Source of the DNA: Conoideocrella luteorostrata
Lineage: Eukaryota; Ascomycota; Sordariomycetes; Hypocreales; Clavicipitaceae
DNA length: 64,000 bases
Direction: 5' to 3'
Assembly: GCA_032433595.1 (NCBI GenBank)
Contig: JASWJB010000170.1
Span: 27,483-91,482, forward strand
The notes below the pieces were generated by a model. The model had not been told where the DNA came from and ran no database searches. It was given only the letters and a program-made list of their open reading frames with translations. Of this stretch, positions 1-10,665 are shown one piece after another (position 1 is the stretch's first letter; each line of letters opens with the position of its first letter). Position numbers and translations under genes: made by a program.

Positions 1-273
1 TCGTAGAATATCTGGGGCATTTCGCGACAAGCGTCGAGCGAAAAAGTTCCCGAAAGAACTCCCCTTGATAATCGGTTCATGGCCTGGAGGGCTGTTCGCT
101 GGTGTAGTCTCAGCGGTGGAAATCGGGGATTTTGTAGGGCTCGCAGACGATGCCGAAGAAGAAACAGATGTAGATCGCCGATGATGAAACACAAAATCGA
201 AGCTGGGAAGTAGGTAACCTGGGAAGACGGGCCGTGTGGCTGAGATACTTGTGCTGCTTCGACGGCGAGCCAT
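1..273 (-). CDS. N-terminal part of an unrecognised protein, cut by the window edge
   Basis: An open frame runs from an ATG at 271-273 to the left edge (91 codons, no stop), and the ATG has a good context (ATCAAAATGG). The visible N-terminus starts MARRRSS and is rich in Ser, Arg, Thr and Pro, with an aromatic patch near residues 20-32 and a basic stretch near residue 80. An Arg/Ser-rich start with no acidic residues in the first 25 could be a mitochondrial presequence, but that is inference. No domain can be named because the body lies outside the window. It points away from the dipeptidase gene, which it meets tail-to-head. Confidence 0.5.
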   Translation of the reverse strand, partial: MARRRSSTSISATRPVFPGYLLPSFDFVFHHRRSTSVSSSASSASPTKSPISTAETTPANSPPGHEPIIKGSSFGNFFARRLSRNAPDILR

Positions 274-1238
274 TTTGATAAACCAGACGACACTCGTGGC
301 CACAAAGCTTAATTCTTTGGATAGTGTCGTCGCTGTCTAAAAGTCATGCTGTTGTGGGTAAAGACGGATCGAGAAGATGGTGAAGGAGCGATGAAGTTGT
401 GACACTCGACCAGTCCGTCGGTCGATGCGGGCTCAACGAAGGTTTGACTACGGATCTAGGAAAGTACCCCGTAGCCTATCTCACATGAGCCGGTGGTGAC
501 ATGACCTTCGGCCCCGCACATCGTAAGGCATTGGCAGCGCCTAACATGGTCACTTGTGGTGGCGCCGGAAATGCCAAAGTGCATGAGGAGCAGGAGGCGA
601 GCTATGCCGCGCCGTCGGGTGTGTTCCAGTCAAAAAATTGCTTGGCCGAAGCTTCGAATTGAACTGAATGTAATTGTACGGCTGTGGAATTTTGCCGGTC
701 TCTTACCAAGGAATGTGGACGATCCTGCATGCAATTGACGGCATCTCTCCATTGTATGGGTGCTTTGATGGGTCTAGCTCGGGAGGGTCATTCGGCACTG
801 GATTAGCGCCACAAAAGGATTATGGGGCCACCAGCTTGGTTGGGCGGGACCAGATAAGTTGATGTCACCCGACCAGGCGCTCGGTTGGCTGCCGTTTAGT
901 GCCAACTACGTTACGAGTTGGCTCTCAGGGCCCTGCTGCGATGGCGCCTTCCTTGTTGGATGCACCAGGCAATCATGTTGATATAACCGACAAGACTACA
1001 ACAAGACAAAGTGACATGAGAGGAGGAATATGCAGTTTCTTACTCCATCACTCAGAACTATATTCACAATAAGAGGAAAGGCTCCTTGGCTCAAATATCA
1101 AACAACATAATAGAACTCTCACAGTGTAGTGCTAGTCAATACAGGCACCATGTATCCCGTAGCCTTCATGCTAAATGCCAAGAATTTATAATAATCTACA
1201 CATGTCGATATGTTCCTCTTGATTTGCACTCGCTCGCT
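274..1238. other. intergenic region, no gene seen
   Basis: This is the upstream region of the left-edge gene and the 3' flank of the dipeptidase gene. Only short frames without family resemblance or splice support are present. The stretch 1000-1230 is AT-richer and is likely 3' UTR of the dipeptidase gene. Confidence 0.5.
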
Positions 1239-2729
1239 TTATGACTGAGGCTCCTCTGCAACGTAGTGCAGATAGGCACCGAGCAGCTTGATTCCTTCAA
1301 TGTAGTTGCGCTTGTCCAGCTTCTCGTTGATGGAGTGAGCACCATCAGTAGAGCTACCCATGGGAAGTAGCAGAACGTTCTTTCCAGTGGCTTCTTCGAA
1401 GGTTATGGTAACGGGAATACTAAGTGAAGGGTCAGCTTTTAGTGTTCAGAATTACAGTGCATGGCGCAGATTCGTATACCTTCCACCCTCGCGAGTAAAG
1501 TCAGGCTGGACACCCCAAACACGCTCGGTGGCCTTGGCGGCCGCAGAAAAATTCCAGTGCTTAGGTGAAGCAGCCCACCACTTGCCGGTGTGCTGAGCAT
1601 GCACCTTCATAGTGTTCTTGCTGTTCAGCTTGGCAAACTGCTCCTCAACATACTTGAAGACACAGGCGTTGGTGGTATCGATGTCCATGTTAGGGACAGT
1701 TCGAATAGAGAACTTGCCGATGACCTTAGCGGGAATGACGGTCTTGGCTCCGGGGCTGGAGAAAGCACCCTCAACGCCGTGGACTGATAGCGAGGGGTAT
1801 CGCCAGCGGGCCATCAGAGTGTTCTTCTTGTCATCGTGAATGGTAGTTTGACTTCCCAAAGACTCGAAAATGTTATCCATGGTGAATGAGATGCCATCGT
1901 ACAAGCTCTCTTCCTCTTTGGTGACGGGTGCAACCTGTTCCATGATACCAGGGATCTGAATCTTGCCGTGCGTATCCACCAATGTGCCCAAAAGACGGAC
2001 GAGATCAGTCATGGGCTCCTGAGCGGTACCACCAAAGACACCGCTGTGGAGATCAGCACCGGGGCCAGAGACCTCAAGAGAGTAATAGTTGCAACCTCGC
2101 AGGCCGTAGGTCAAGCAAGGCTTCTCAGTTCCGAGCCAGTAGTTGTCGGAAATGCAGACAGCGTCGGTGTCAGCAAAGTATTTCTTTGCCTCGGCCTGGA
2201 TGAAATCGTCCAAACCCTCTGAGCCATACTCTTCCATACCCTCGAAGCACATCAGCAGGTTGACGGGAAAGTCAATGCCAGCCTTCTGGTGAGCGTCAAT
2301 GGCATTAAGCCACCCTAAAACGGGACCTTTGTCGTCGGTAGAACCACGACCAAACATACGGCCCTTGTCATCAACAGTGAGTTCGAAGGGTTCAGTGGCC
2401 CAGCCATCGCTTTTCTCAGCAGGCTGAACGTCGTAGTGGCCATATACAAGGATCGTTCGCTTGTTCTTGTCGTTTCCGTAGCGGGCAAGGACAACTGGTG
2501 GCAGCTCAAGGTGTTCCTTGTGCGGCTGCTTGCCAAGGGGTCGAAGCTCGACTTCAGCACCCAAGGACTTCAGCTCATTACCGAGCCATTCGCCCATGCG
2601 GACGACATCGGGGCGACGAGCATCCTCAGCGGAGATAGAGGGAATTGCAACAGCCTTGCGAAGACGCTCGATGAAGGTGTTGGCAGACTCGTCCACCTGC
2701 TTGAAGTAACTGTCAAGTTGAGGAGCCAT
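1239..2729 (-). CDS. DUG1: cytosolic non-specific dipeptidase (M20 metallopeptidase, Dug1/CNDP type)
   Basis: Two exons, complement(1239..1419, 1480..2729), give 476 aa, close to the usual size of Dug1 (about 480). The intron 1420-1479 restores the conserved REGGSIPVT segment at the junction. Metal and catalytic residues of family M20A are visible: YGHYDVQ (His98, Asp100), STDDKG (Asp132), [10 protein letters not shown] (Glu166, Glu167), a later SDN, and the C-terminal DGAHSINEK histidine. The start was taken at MAPQLDSYF because it matches the family N-terminus and has a good context; the frame stays open upstream to 2897 but that part has no resemblance. Known role: Mn/Zn-dependent hydrolysis of dipeptides such as Cys-Gly during glutathione breakdown, in the cytosol. 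Divergent from MPE1. Confidence 0.95.
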
Positions 2730-3978
2730 CTTTTGTGCTTGGTGAGCTCGGATGGAGTCTGTAAGATATGGGCGACAGCAAGATAAGTTCCCTTGGATTT
2801 GCAAAGGAGAAGAGAAGAAGTTGAGGGGGGGAGATAATCTTTGAACTGCTCTAGGAAGACGACAGGACAGTGCCTGCTGCAAGATGGTGCGGGGCATTAC
2901 ACTTTGTTGTACATAATGGACCTCTTGAGAAGGTGGGGGAACTAACTACGGAGTGTGTATTACTGGAAGGTGTAATGTGCCTGCAGGGAGCTAACAAAAA
3001 GTTCTTGCGGAAGCGACGGTTATTCACGGCAGCCAATGGAAATACGCTGACTCATCCAAGAACCATTGGAGCAGCGGTAGGTCACCTCCGGAGAGCGGAT
3101 TTAGTTAGTACGGAGCACGGAGTCTGGAGGATTCGGTCCCGGGAATTTAATGTTCCGGCTGATTGCTTTTGCTGACTGTGTCGTCGATTGCTGCTATTAA
3201 GAAATCCGCGTCCCCCATGCCGAATTCGCTTACTTCTCTCCTTTACAACACACCCTAATTCATCGACTTTTCCCATCAAGGGCAATCGCAATCATCGTCG
3301 AATCGGCAGAGTACGCTCCTCTGATACTTGAAAGACTGTTTCCACTAATCGAACGGCCATTTTTCTTCCGTGCAGCCTATTTTGCGCCACTTGTGACTTC
3401 CAGCCGCACTACGCGGACAGTGCATGTTCTGACGATCCCTTTTCTCGCCGAATCACCACAAGCCATCCAGCAAGCTCATAGCGAAATACGGTTCAAGTTT
3501 TATCTCGCGCTTGCTTTTGCAAGGATATTTAGAGGCTAGGCTTTGGCTTCTTGAAGGCGTTTGGTGCAGTTGGTGTATTGTTGTTGCTGAATCGGAAGTG
3601 AGGAGGACCGGTTGGGTTGCATTTTCCTACAGGCATCTGCCTATTGTACTCCTTATTGTTCAGCCCCTGATCTCCATAACCATTTTGTTTTTTCAAGTAC
3701 AATCAGAATTGACTATTTATTTTTGCAACTTGACCTGAAGAGCACTCGAGTGCAAAGCAAGACAAAAAAAAAACCAAAAAAGATACCAAGAGAAGGAAGC
3801 ACAGTCAAGTTTAACTGGCGTCGCTAGCACAGAAAGAGAAAGAACCCAATTCAATCTTTTATACAAATTATCTTCTTTGGCGCGCGACTAAGGGCGCAGC
3901 CTTACTCATCGCTACGCGGCCTTCATCAACATCACTGATATTGTTGTGGTTTACATTGCCCCTCACCCAAGACTCAAG
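2730..3978. other. divergent promoter region between the DUG1-like and MPE1-like genes
   Basis: About 1.25 kb separates two genes transcribed away from each other. It contains pyrimidine-rich tracts and a TACGGAGCACGGAGT variant of the recurrent motif near 3110. Small frames inside lack any recognisable family and no splice chain links them. A long 5' UTR with A-rich sequence precedes MPE1 (3750-3850). Confidence 0.5.
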
Positions 3979-5741
3979 ATGGCGTCATCAGTGTTTTTCA
4001 AGTTCAAGTCTCAAAAAGAGCCCACCAGAGTAGAATTCGATGGCACTGGCATATCAGTTTTCGAGTTGAAACGAGAGATCATCAACAGAAGTGGCCTGGG
4101 AGACGGCACTGACTTTGACCTCCTCCTGTACACGGAGGACAGCACTGAAGGTAAGTGTTACAGCCATCATGACGCCTCCGTACCCGATGAATGTACTAAC
4201 CAATCCTTTAGAGTATGACGATGATACCACCATCATTCCCAGGTCGACCACCGTTATAGCTCGTCGTCAACCGTCTCTCAAACCTGGAGCTGGTCGAGCT
4301 GCAAGATATGTCTTCGGCAAAATGCCAGTATCCGCCAAAAATGCCGGCAGAAAAGAGCAGTCATCAAAAGCCTCTTCATCAAAGCCAAGTGCCACCGCTA
4401 TCAACGAGATGAACAATGCAATGACAGAAGAAGATAAAATGGCAGCCATGTTTGCCGCTCAAACGGAGCAGTGGTCAGCCCAACAAGAGGAGATGTCTCA
4501 GTAAGTTTTGCTCATAATATATGTTGAATCGAATTCATCGGCTAACCCACAAATAGTCAAGCTCCTGTATTCAAGCCTGGGGCCAAGAGACCAGCAAATG
4601 TTCCAGATCATGATCCTCCCCATGGCTATATTTGCTATCGATGCGGCAATAAAGGCCATTGGATTCAACTCTGCCCAACAAACGACGACCCTGAATTCGA
4701 TAACCGGCCTCGGGTGAAGAGGACCACTGGCATCCCTCGGTCATTTCTTCAGAAAGTTGACAAGTCTATTGTCATGGCACAGACTGACGGTGATGAGTCC
4801 AAGAGACCATCTGGTATCATGGTCAATGCCGAGGGAGATTTTGTCATTGCAGAGCCGGACAAGGCATCATGGGAACAGTACCAGGCAAAGGCCAAGTCAT
4901 CTACAGCCAATAAAGAGGCACAAGCCGAAGATAAAGAAATGCAAGAGAGGGGTCTCCAATGTTCGATTGACAAGAAGATGTTTATAGAACCAATGAAGAC
5001 ACCGTGCTGTAAGAAGACGTTTTGCAATGATTGCATAACGAATGCTCTTATAGAAAGCGACTTTATTTGCCCTGCCTGTCAGACTGGAGGTGTACTGATT
5101 GACGACTTGCAGCCTGATGATGAAGCTTCAAAGATGATTCGGGAGTATCTTAAAGAGAAGGAGACTGCCAAGTCACCGCCGCCATCGTCCCCCAAGGCGG
5201 ATCGAGCAGCGGCCGAGAAGGCCACTGTAAAAGGCGAAGACAAGCTCGAAGACCAAGTGAAGAAAGAAGAAACTGCAGATAGTGAGGCTAAAGAGGTTGA
5301 GGCAAAGTCGTCTCCGAAAACGTCATCACCCCAAGAAGTCTCCGCAAAATCACCCCCCAAAGAGGCGGAAAGCGATAAACTTGATGACAAGCAACTGGCT
5401 GAACGGTCAACCCAGCAGGAAATCAACTCGAAAAAGCGACCTGCAGAAGAGTCCATTGAGAATCCAAAGATTCCCAAGGGTCCTCGCGCCATGCAAACCA
5501 AGAACCAGCAAAATAACATGAGCCCCATAGACAATATGATGAATGGAATGCCAAATATGGGAATGGACAACATGATGTTCAATGGTATGGGCATGCCAAA
5601 CATGATGGGTATGCCGAACATGAACATGGGGATGGGAATGCCTATGATGGGCATGCCAATGATGAGCATGTCCAACTTCGGGAATATGAACGGCGGATTT
5701 GGAGGCATGAATGGTGGTTGGGACATGAGTGGTATGAATGC

Positions 5742-5772
<31 letters not shown>

Positions 5773-6027
5773 AACGGCATGAACAGCATGAACGGCATGA
5801 ACGGCATGAATGGCATGAATGGTATGAATGGTATGCAGGGGAACATGGGAATGGGAGGTAACATGGGAAATATGAACGGTGGTGGTATGAATGGATTCCA
5901 CAATGGCCAGAATGCTGGCCAAGCGAACATCCAAGGTGATGACGATGCGTATTTCCGAAAACCCGTGAACCCTCACCGACAGAAGAAAGTGCGCCGGGCT
6001 CGACCCAGTGACTACCGAGAATTGTGA
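3979..6027 (+). CDS. MPE1: Mpe1/RBBP6-like subunit of the cleavage and polyadenylation factor
   Basis: Three exons (3979..4150, 4212..4500, 4557..6027) encode 643 aa. Order of domains: DWNN ubiquitin-like fold at about 1-75 (starts MASSVFFKFKSQK), a CCHC zinc knuckle at about 180-193 (CYRCGNKGHW), a RING/U-box-like cluster at about 287-330 (Cys289 to Cys328), a charged Lys/Glu/Ser linker, then an Asn/Met/Gly-rich tail at about 470-600 and a basic C-terminus. This is the known domain order of Mpe1/RBBP6, which acts in the nucleus in pre-mRNA 3' end cleavage and polyadenylation. The start at 3979 was chosen over an in-frame ATG at 3946 because family members begin at the DWNN fold. Introns are 61 and 56 bases. 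The repetitive tail is longer than in yeast. Confidence 0.95.
5518..5900 (+). repeat. coding low-complexity tract, Met/Asn/Gly-rich, in MPE1
   Basis: The 3' part of the MPE1 exon is a run of imperfect GGMNGMN-like units, with consecutive copies of GGCATGAACGGC at about 5770-5835. Synonymous variation (GGC/GGT, AAC/AAT) shows the repeat is maintained at protein level. The opposite strand is open as an artefact of this repeat. Confidence 0.85.
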
Positions 6028-6621
6028 AAATGAAACTTGACAACATCGCAATTTCCTCAACAGACATAGACTGGATGGTTATCTCCGGCTTCTTATCTCA
6101 ACCTACATTTACGACCGTTTACAATATCCACCACATAGCAGTTACATCAAGATTTGATGTATTATCACGGCTCACTGGTTTCAGTTATTTACTCCTCTTT
6201 TTTTTTTGGATTGGCGTTGGTAGGAGGCATTCTATTATTTTCACACCTCGGCGTTGGTGTTCACGGCGGCTTGCTGGACAGAGTATGCAAGCATTCTCAA
6301 CACATATCTGAGGCATTGTTACGGCGCACATTAGTTGAAATCGGGAGCAATGCGTTTCTACTTGGTCCCGTTCACTGTAGACCAAAAAATTAAAATAAAG
6401 AAAATACCAAAATTTTGTCCACAATGCAGTTTACAAATTTTGCAACTTGAATACTCGCACGGAGATTCTCTCCATTTAAGTGAAACTATGTCTATGTATC
6501 TGCTAACACCACGATAAGTGCACCATCCCGTCATCCGCTCCGTGCTGTCAAATATCAAGATGTACCAACCTCACACAACGCCCATCATCTCTAATCATCA
6601 CTTTTCTTCAACAAGTCTTCC
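6028..6621. other. convergent 3' flanks of MPE1 and GET3
   Basis: About 600 bases lie between two converging genes. AT-rich with T-runs near 6190-6210 and A-rich stretches near 6380-6410 that would serve as 3' UTRs. No gene is seen. Confidence 0.5.
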
Positions 6622-7718
6622 CTACTCCGGGGGGACATATTGCTTAACCAACAGCTCGCTAAACTTCTCCAACCTCTCCTTCCCTCTGACCTCCTCCACC
6701 AACAGCGGCATCTTCACCACATTGAAGTCCTCGGCATACAGCTCCTCATACTGGTCTAAATATTTCTTTTGCATTTTTCTTCTCGCGTTGCACTGGTCAC
6801 ACTCGCTCTGCTTCTTGGGAAACAGTAGCTGATTCACCACGACGGTATGCGTGTCAATTCCATAACTGGCCAGCTCCTGGATCATGCGCTCCGTTTCGTA
6901 AAGACTCAAGAACTCAGCAATGCAGACGCACACAAATGTCGTGAGATCGGCGTCCTTGAACTGCGTGTTGACTTCGGAGATGGTTTCGCGCAGGGATTCG
7001 AGCTTCTCCATCATGTCGTTGAGGTTCTGCCCGTTGGGGAGGGCGCCACTTGACCCGAGGACGCCGTTGAGCAGGGGCCCGTACTGGGTTGAGAGCTGGG
7101 AGACTTTGGCAAGAGCCTTCTCGAGAACGGAGGGGAATTGGAGAAAGCGGAGGGTGTGGCCTGTAGGGGCAGTGTCGAAGATGATGGTTTCGTACGAGAG
7201 AGACTTGACTTGTTTGAGGACTTCGGCAAAGGACATGGCTTCGTCAATACCGGGAATCTATCGTGGGCAGTGTTAGTATCAGTTTATGCCAGTCATCGGC
7301 GGATTTGCTGGGAGAAACTAGGTGAGCGTACGGCGAATGCCAAATCCTGCATCATACCACCCAATCCACCGCCCATGGCATTAATGTCCTCCTCGTCGCC
7401 CTGGCCAGCCAGCAGATCCTGCATGCTGCCGTTAGGATCAATCTCCATTGCACTCAAGTTGTCAAAGCCATTAACTAGACGGGCCTCCTTGCCGAACTTT
7501 TGGGAGAACGCATCGGACAAGTTATGCGCAGGGTCGGTCGAGATGAGCAGTACCGAGCGCCGGACCTTGGCGAGCTGAATGGCCAGAGAACATGACGTAG
7601 TGGTCTTGCCGACACCACCTTTGCCTCCGACAAAGATCCAGCGGAGAGATCGCTGGTCAAGGAGGGATTGGAGGGTGGGCTCAAGGGCTTCGTCGGCCGA
7701 GATGATGGCGGATGACAT
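6622..7718 (-). CDS. GET3: Get3/ASNA1 ATPase for tail-anchored protein targeting
   Basis: Two exons, complement(6622..7257, 7332..7718), give 340 aa, the normal length of Get3 (about 340). Seen: deviant Walker A loop GKGGVGKTT at residues 32-40, switch [13 protein letters not shown], the A-loop/switch II region [10 protein letters not shown], and the dimer zinc motif CDQC near the C-terminus. The intron 7258-7331 joins ...LAFA to [10 protein letters not shown] in phase 0, as conserved in the family. Known role: cytosolic dimer that captures C-terminal membrane anchors and delivers them to Get1/Get2 at the ER; it is related to arsenite ATPases, but the zinc CxxC favours Get3. The start follows a C-rich tract and matches the family length. 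Confidence 0.97.
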
Positions 7719-8731
7719 GGCGGGGGGAAGGGGGGGGGTGGTTTTGTGGTGGACAAAGGATGCGGTTGGAGATAGGGTTTCTAGGGAGAGCGCGTGAGTG
7801 GCCAGATTCGGGGTACCGCTTGGCGATTGGAGGGAGGATGTTACGTTTGAGGGGTGGCTGGCTCGGCGGTTTGGAGGTGGACGATGATGAGGATCTGAGA
7901 AGGTTTGGTCCGTTGACGTCGAGTTGACCGTTAGTTCTAGAAAGCTCCAGCCCTGTCTGAGTGGACTTCAAACCGGATGCGATGGATGAAGAGCGGATGG
8001 AGGGGCAGAGGGAAACAAAATTCATGGTGCAAAGTCCCCCGCATTGTTAGTCTAGTGGCGCCGCTAAGTTTTATTATCCCTCTCCATCCGGGCACCTGAG
8101 ATGGAGATAAAAAAAATAAAAACGTGCCTTTCATAAGCATCACCAATAGGCTTCATGTCCAGTAACTTTGGGATTTCTTCAGAACACGGCTTCTGGAAAC
8201 AATTGCGACAATATTTTTCATTGTTGGCGGTCAATGCTACCTCTACGGAAAATGTGATTTACGAAACGGAACACAATAAGTAAACTCGTAGATTTCACAC
8301 TGTTGTACTCTGTACAGGGACGGACTACATAGCCGACACAAAGCCTCAAAGCTGTCGGAAATTATCCGTTCGACTGCAGAGCGAGATGCAGGCCTACTAA
8401 ATGTCACCCTAATAGCAGCAAATAGTGGCTTATATACTCAACGCATCAAAAACATACATAGACAACATTTCTTGGCGCGACATCTTGAGCAGCAATAAGC
8501 AGCCACAATGAGCGACAAGATGCGAGTGCATACTACGTGAAAATACCATCACTCCCTCTCGATACGGCGAAGTGGGTTGGCCATTCCTGCAGTTTAATAT
8601 CCAGGGGCTTCGTCGGGCGACTAAGGCGGGCATGCACATCCACGGAACATGAGGCCACCGCGATGTACTCCGTAGATGCAAGATAGTTAGGGATTCATTT
8701 CAGACCTCGAAACCATACAACCTAACTAAAA
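7719..8731. other. upstream region of GET3 and 3' flank of the next minus-strand gene
   Basis: About 1 kb without a supported gene. The first 330 bases upstream of GET3 are GC-rich with CT/GA runs, typical of a promoter and 5' UTR; the rest is AT-richer. A short minus-strand frame at 8430-8681 has no splice or family support. Confidence 0.4.
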
Positions 8732-9826
8732 CTACATCATAAAATCCCTCCTTTCAGCGTCCTGCTGGTTGACGATTTCCTTCTTAATGACAGAAGTCCA
8801 ATCACTGGTTGACAATGCATGCTCTTTCGCGATCCTGAAATTTATATTAGATCGACCCATCATTCAGGCGATCGTGAATGGGGACCAAATTGTCACTGCA
8901 AGGGCAAGTTTCACAAACGGGAATGCTCTCAAATGTGTCTTGTCCGGGGACGGGGAGGCTGATATGTACATACCCAGTAGGTCCGGTGGCATTGGGATTG
9001 GCATGAATCGTATACGCTTGAATCGGATACGCTTGGTATGGAGCCGAAATCAATTGCTTCAGCTGGCAAATTTCGGCATTTATCTTAGCCATGTCCTTGG
9101 AGATGGACGCAAACTGCTGAGTATACTTCCTCAGCGAAAGATCTGTATCCCATTTTGTATTTTGTTAGCAACATGTAGACACAATCTGAGGTGAGATCTT
9201 ACCCTTCTCAGTGACGGGCAACAGGTCACCAATGGACCCAGCATCGATCCAAGGGAAGCGACGATATCCTGAAAGATCTGTCTCAGCAGGAATGTTTGGG
9301 CGCACCGATGAGTTTGCGCTCCTCGGGTTGCCTTCTAAAGTCGTCGGTTCGCGAGGGGAACCGTCCTCAGACCTGATAAAAGTAGCCCAGCCATGGCTGG
9401 ATCATGGGGAAGTTTGTGCGTTGTCATATCGTCACGTTCCATTCATCCTGAAAATTTGCTTTCACGCTTGCCAAACACCGCCCGTTCCATGTATGAGAGG
9501 CCATCATGGTTTATTTGCATTCTTCAGAGGAAGAAGGTAGTTGTTGAATTTTCCCTATGCATCTGTCTGCTCCTAGCGCCGTATGGCATATTTAGTGCCG
9601 ACAGGGAGGACGTTCAGCCAAACCCGGATTATGCTAACCTGGGAAAGATCCGCAATCGTGAGGGCCCCTCATCATCTGGCGATGTTATAAGCTCGATTGG
9701 CCCTGTCAAGGCGTTCTGGCTGCTGTCGCTTCCATGATCCAGCACCATTAGCGGATCTTCATCCTCTCCCCGAGACCGTGCTATTGCGAACGAAATTCCC
9801 GAGAGGAAAAGATTATCCGCAGCCAT
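8732..9826 (-). CDS. unrecognised four-exon gene with a short coiled-coil segment
   Basis: No single frame shows this gene; four exons join in frame: complement(8732..8834, 8974..9142, 9203..9372, 9639..9826), giving 209 aa. Donors GTATGT, GTAAGA and GTTAGC pair with acceptors TTCAG, TACAG and ATCAG, and every junction keeps phase. The first exon is acidic and Ser-rich; the middle holds YRRFPWIDAGSIGDLLPVTE followed by a heptad-like stretch (QFASISKDMAKINAEICQLK), and the C-terminus is charged (ending ERRDFMM). I do not recognise the family. The first exon and the 266-base first intron are the weakest part, since the proposed ATG overlaps the cupin start on the other strand. Exons 2-4 look secure. 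Confidence 0.6.
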
Positions 9827-10665
9827 GGCCGCGATACAAACGAAGATGGAAGGCTTCAAGCTCCTCAAGACGCTCACCTTGGGCAAGGTGAGTGCTTGCA
9901 AAATCGCAGTTTTCCAGAAGTGTAGGACTAATGGCAAAATTGGCGCACAGGGCCAGACCATGGAAATCAAAATGAACGAGTCTGAACCGGAGGACTCCGT
10001 CAACCGGTGGGCCATCGATACCGTCTGCACTGGCGAGGAAGCCCTCGAGGTTCCTCCGCACTGGCACAAGGTGACTGACTGACTGACTGAATGAATGAAT
10101 GACTGAGGACAGAGCCGGTTATCGCTGGATGTGAGTGGACTTGGAGTTGGCGCTGACAAGGGATGCTGCGCCTAGAACCACCAGGAGCACTTCACTGTGC
10201 TCGAGGGCCGCCTTGAAATGACAATGGATGGAAAAAAGACTGTTGTCAAGGCCGGCGATCCGACATTTCTCGTGCAACGCAAGGTTGTTCACAGCGTCAA
10301 GGCACTCGAGGGTGAAAGGGTTGTCTTCCGTGAACAACCCGACCCGGCTGGCGAGTACAAGGCCTTGCAAGTGCACACACCTGATGCGACTGGAGCAGGT
10401 ACAATTCTAACAAGACACCAGGTTCTTCAATGACGTCTTTTCCCAGGGCGGCTTCGGTGGCATCATGCACACCCTGCGTGCGTTTTATGACGGCGATGCC
10501 TACCTTGCTCTGCCCCTGGGTTCGCGCATGGTTGATGAGGCAGTACGTGGCCCATTCAATGAATGCCTTCAACTCTTTATCAATGCTAACGCCGAACCGC
10601 AGTTCCTCACGGTATTTGGAGGCCTTGCGCATGTGTTCGGAGCGAAGAAGCCCCAGAAGCTGTAG
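9825..10665 (+). CDS. small cupin-domain protein
   Basis: Four exons (9825..9887, 9951..10070, 10176..10366, 10422..10665) encode 205 aa. Cupin motif 1 is present as PPHWHKNHQEHFTVLEG, matching HxHx4Ex6G; motif 2 is weaker (AGDPTFLVQRKVVHSV keeps the late His). The fold would bind one metal; the substrate is unknown. The C-terminal half (FFNDVFSQGGFGG, FYDGDAY) is typical of a fungal cupin group with unknown function. Intron 3 (10367-10421) is a GC-AG intron with donor GCAAGT, the only choice that restores the ALFFND junction. Intron 2 carries a GACT/GAAT microsatellite. The start could also be Met8 (9846), which would remove the overlap with the opposite gene. Confidence 0.85.
10073..10106 (+). 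repeat. tetranucleotide microsatellite inside cupin intron 2
   Basis: About four GACT units followed by three GAAT units lie immediately after the donor site of intron 2. It lengthens the intron to 105 bases. Confidence 0.8.

Noticed and set aside
2730..2897. N-terminal extension of the dipeptidase (start at 2897).
   Set aside because: The extension lacks family resemblance and the downstream ATG fits the known N-terminus and length.
5407..6060. Long open frames on the minus strand opposite MPE1 (His/Ala/Val- or Met/Pro/Phe-rich).
   Set aside because: They are shadows of the ATGAAC/GGC repeat; the plus strand encodes a complete, recognised protein.
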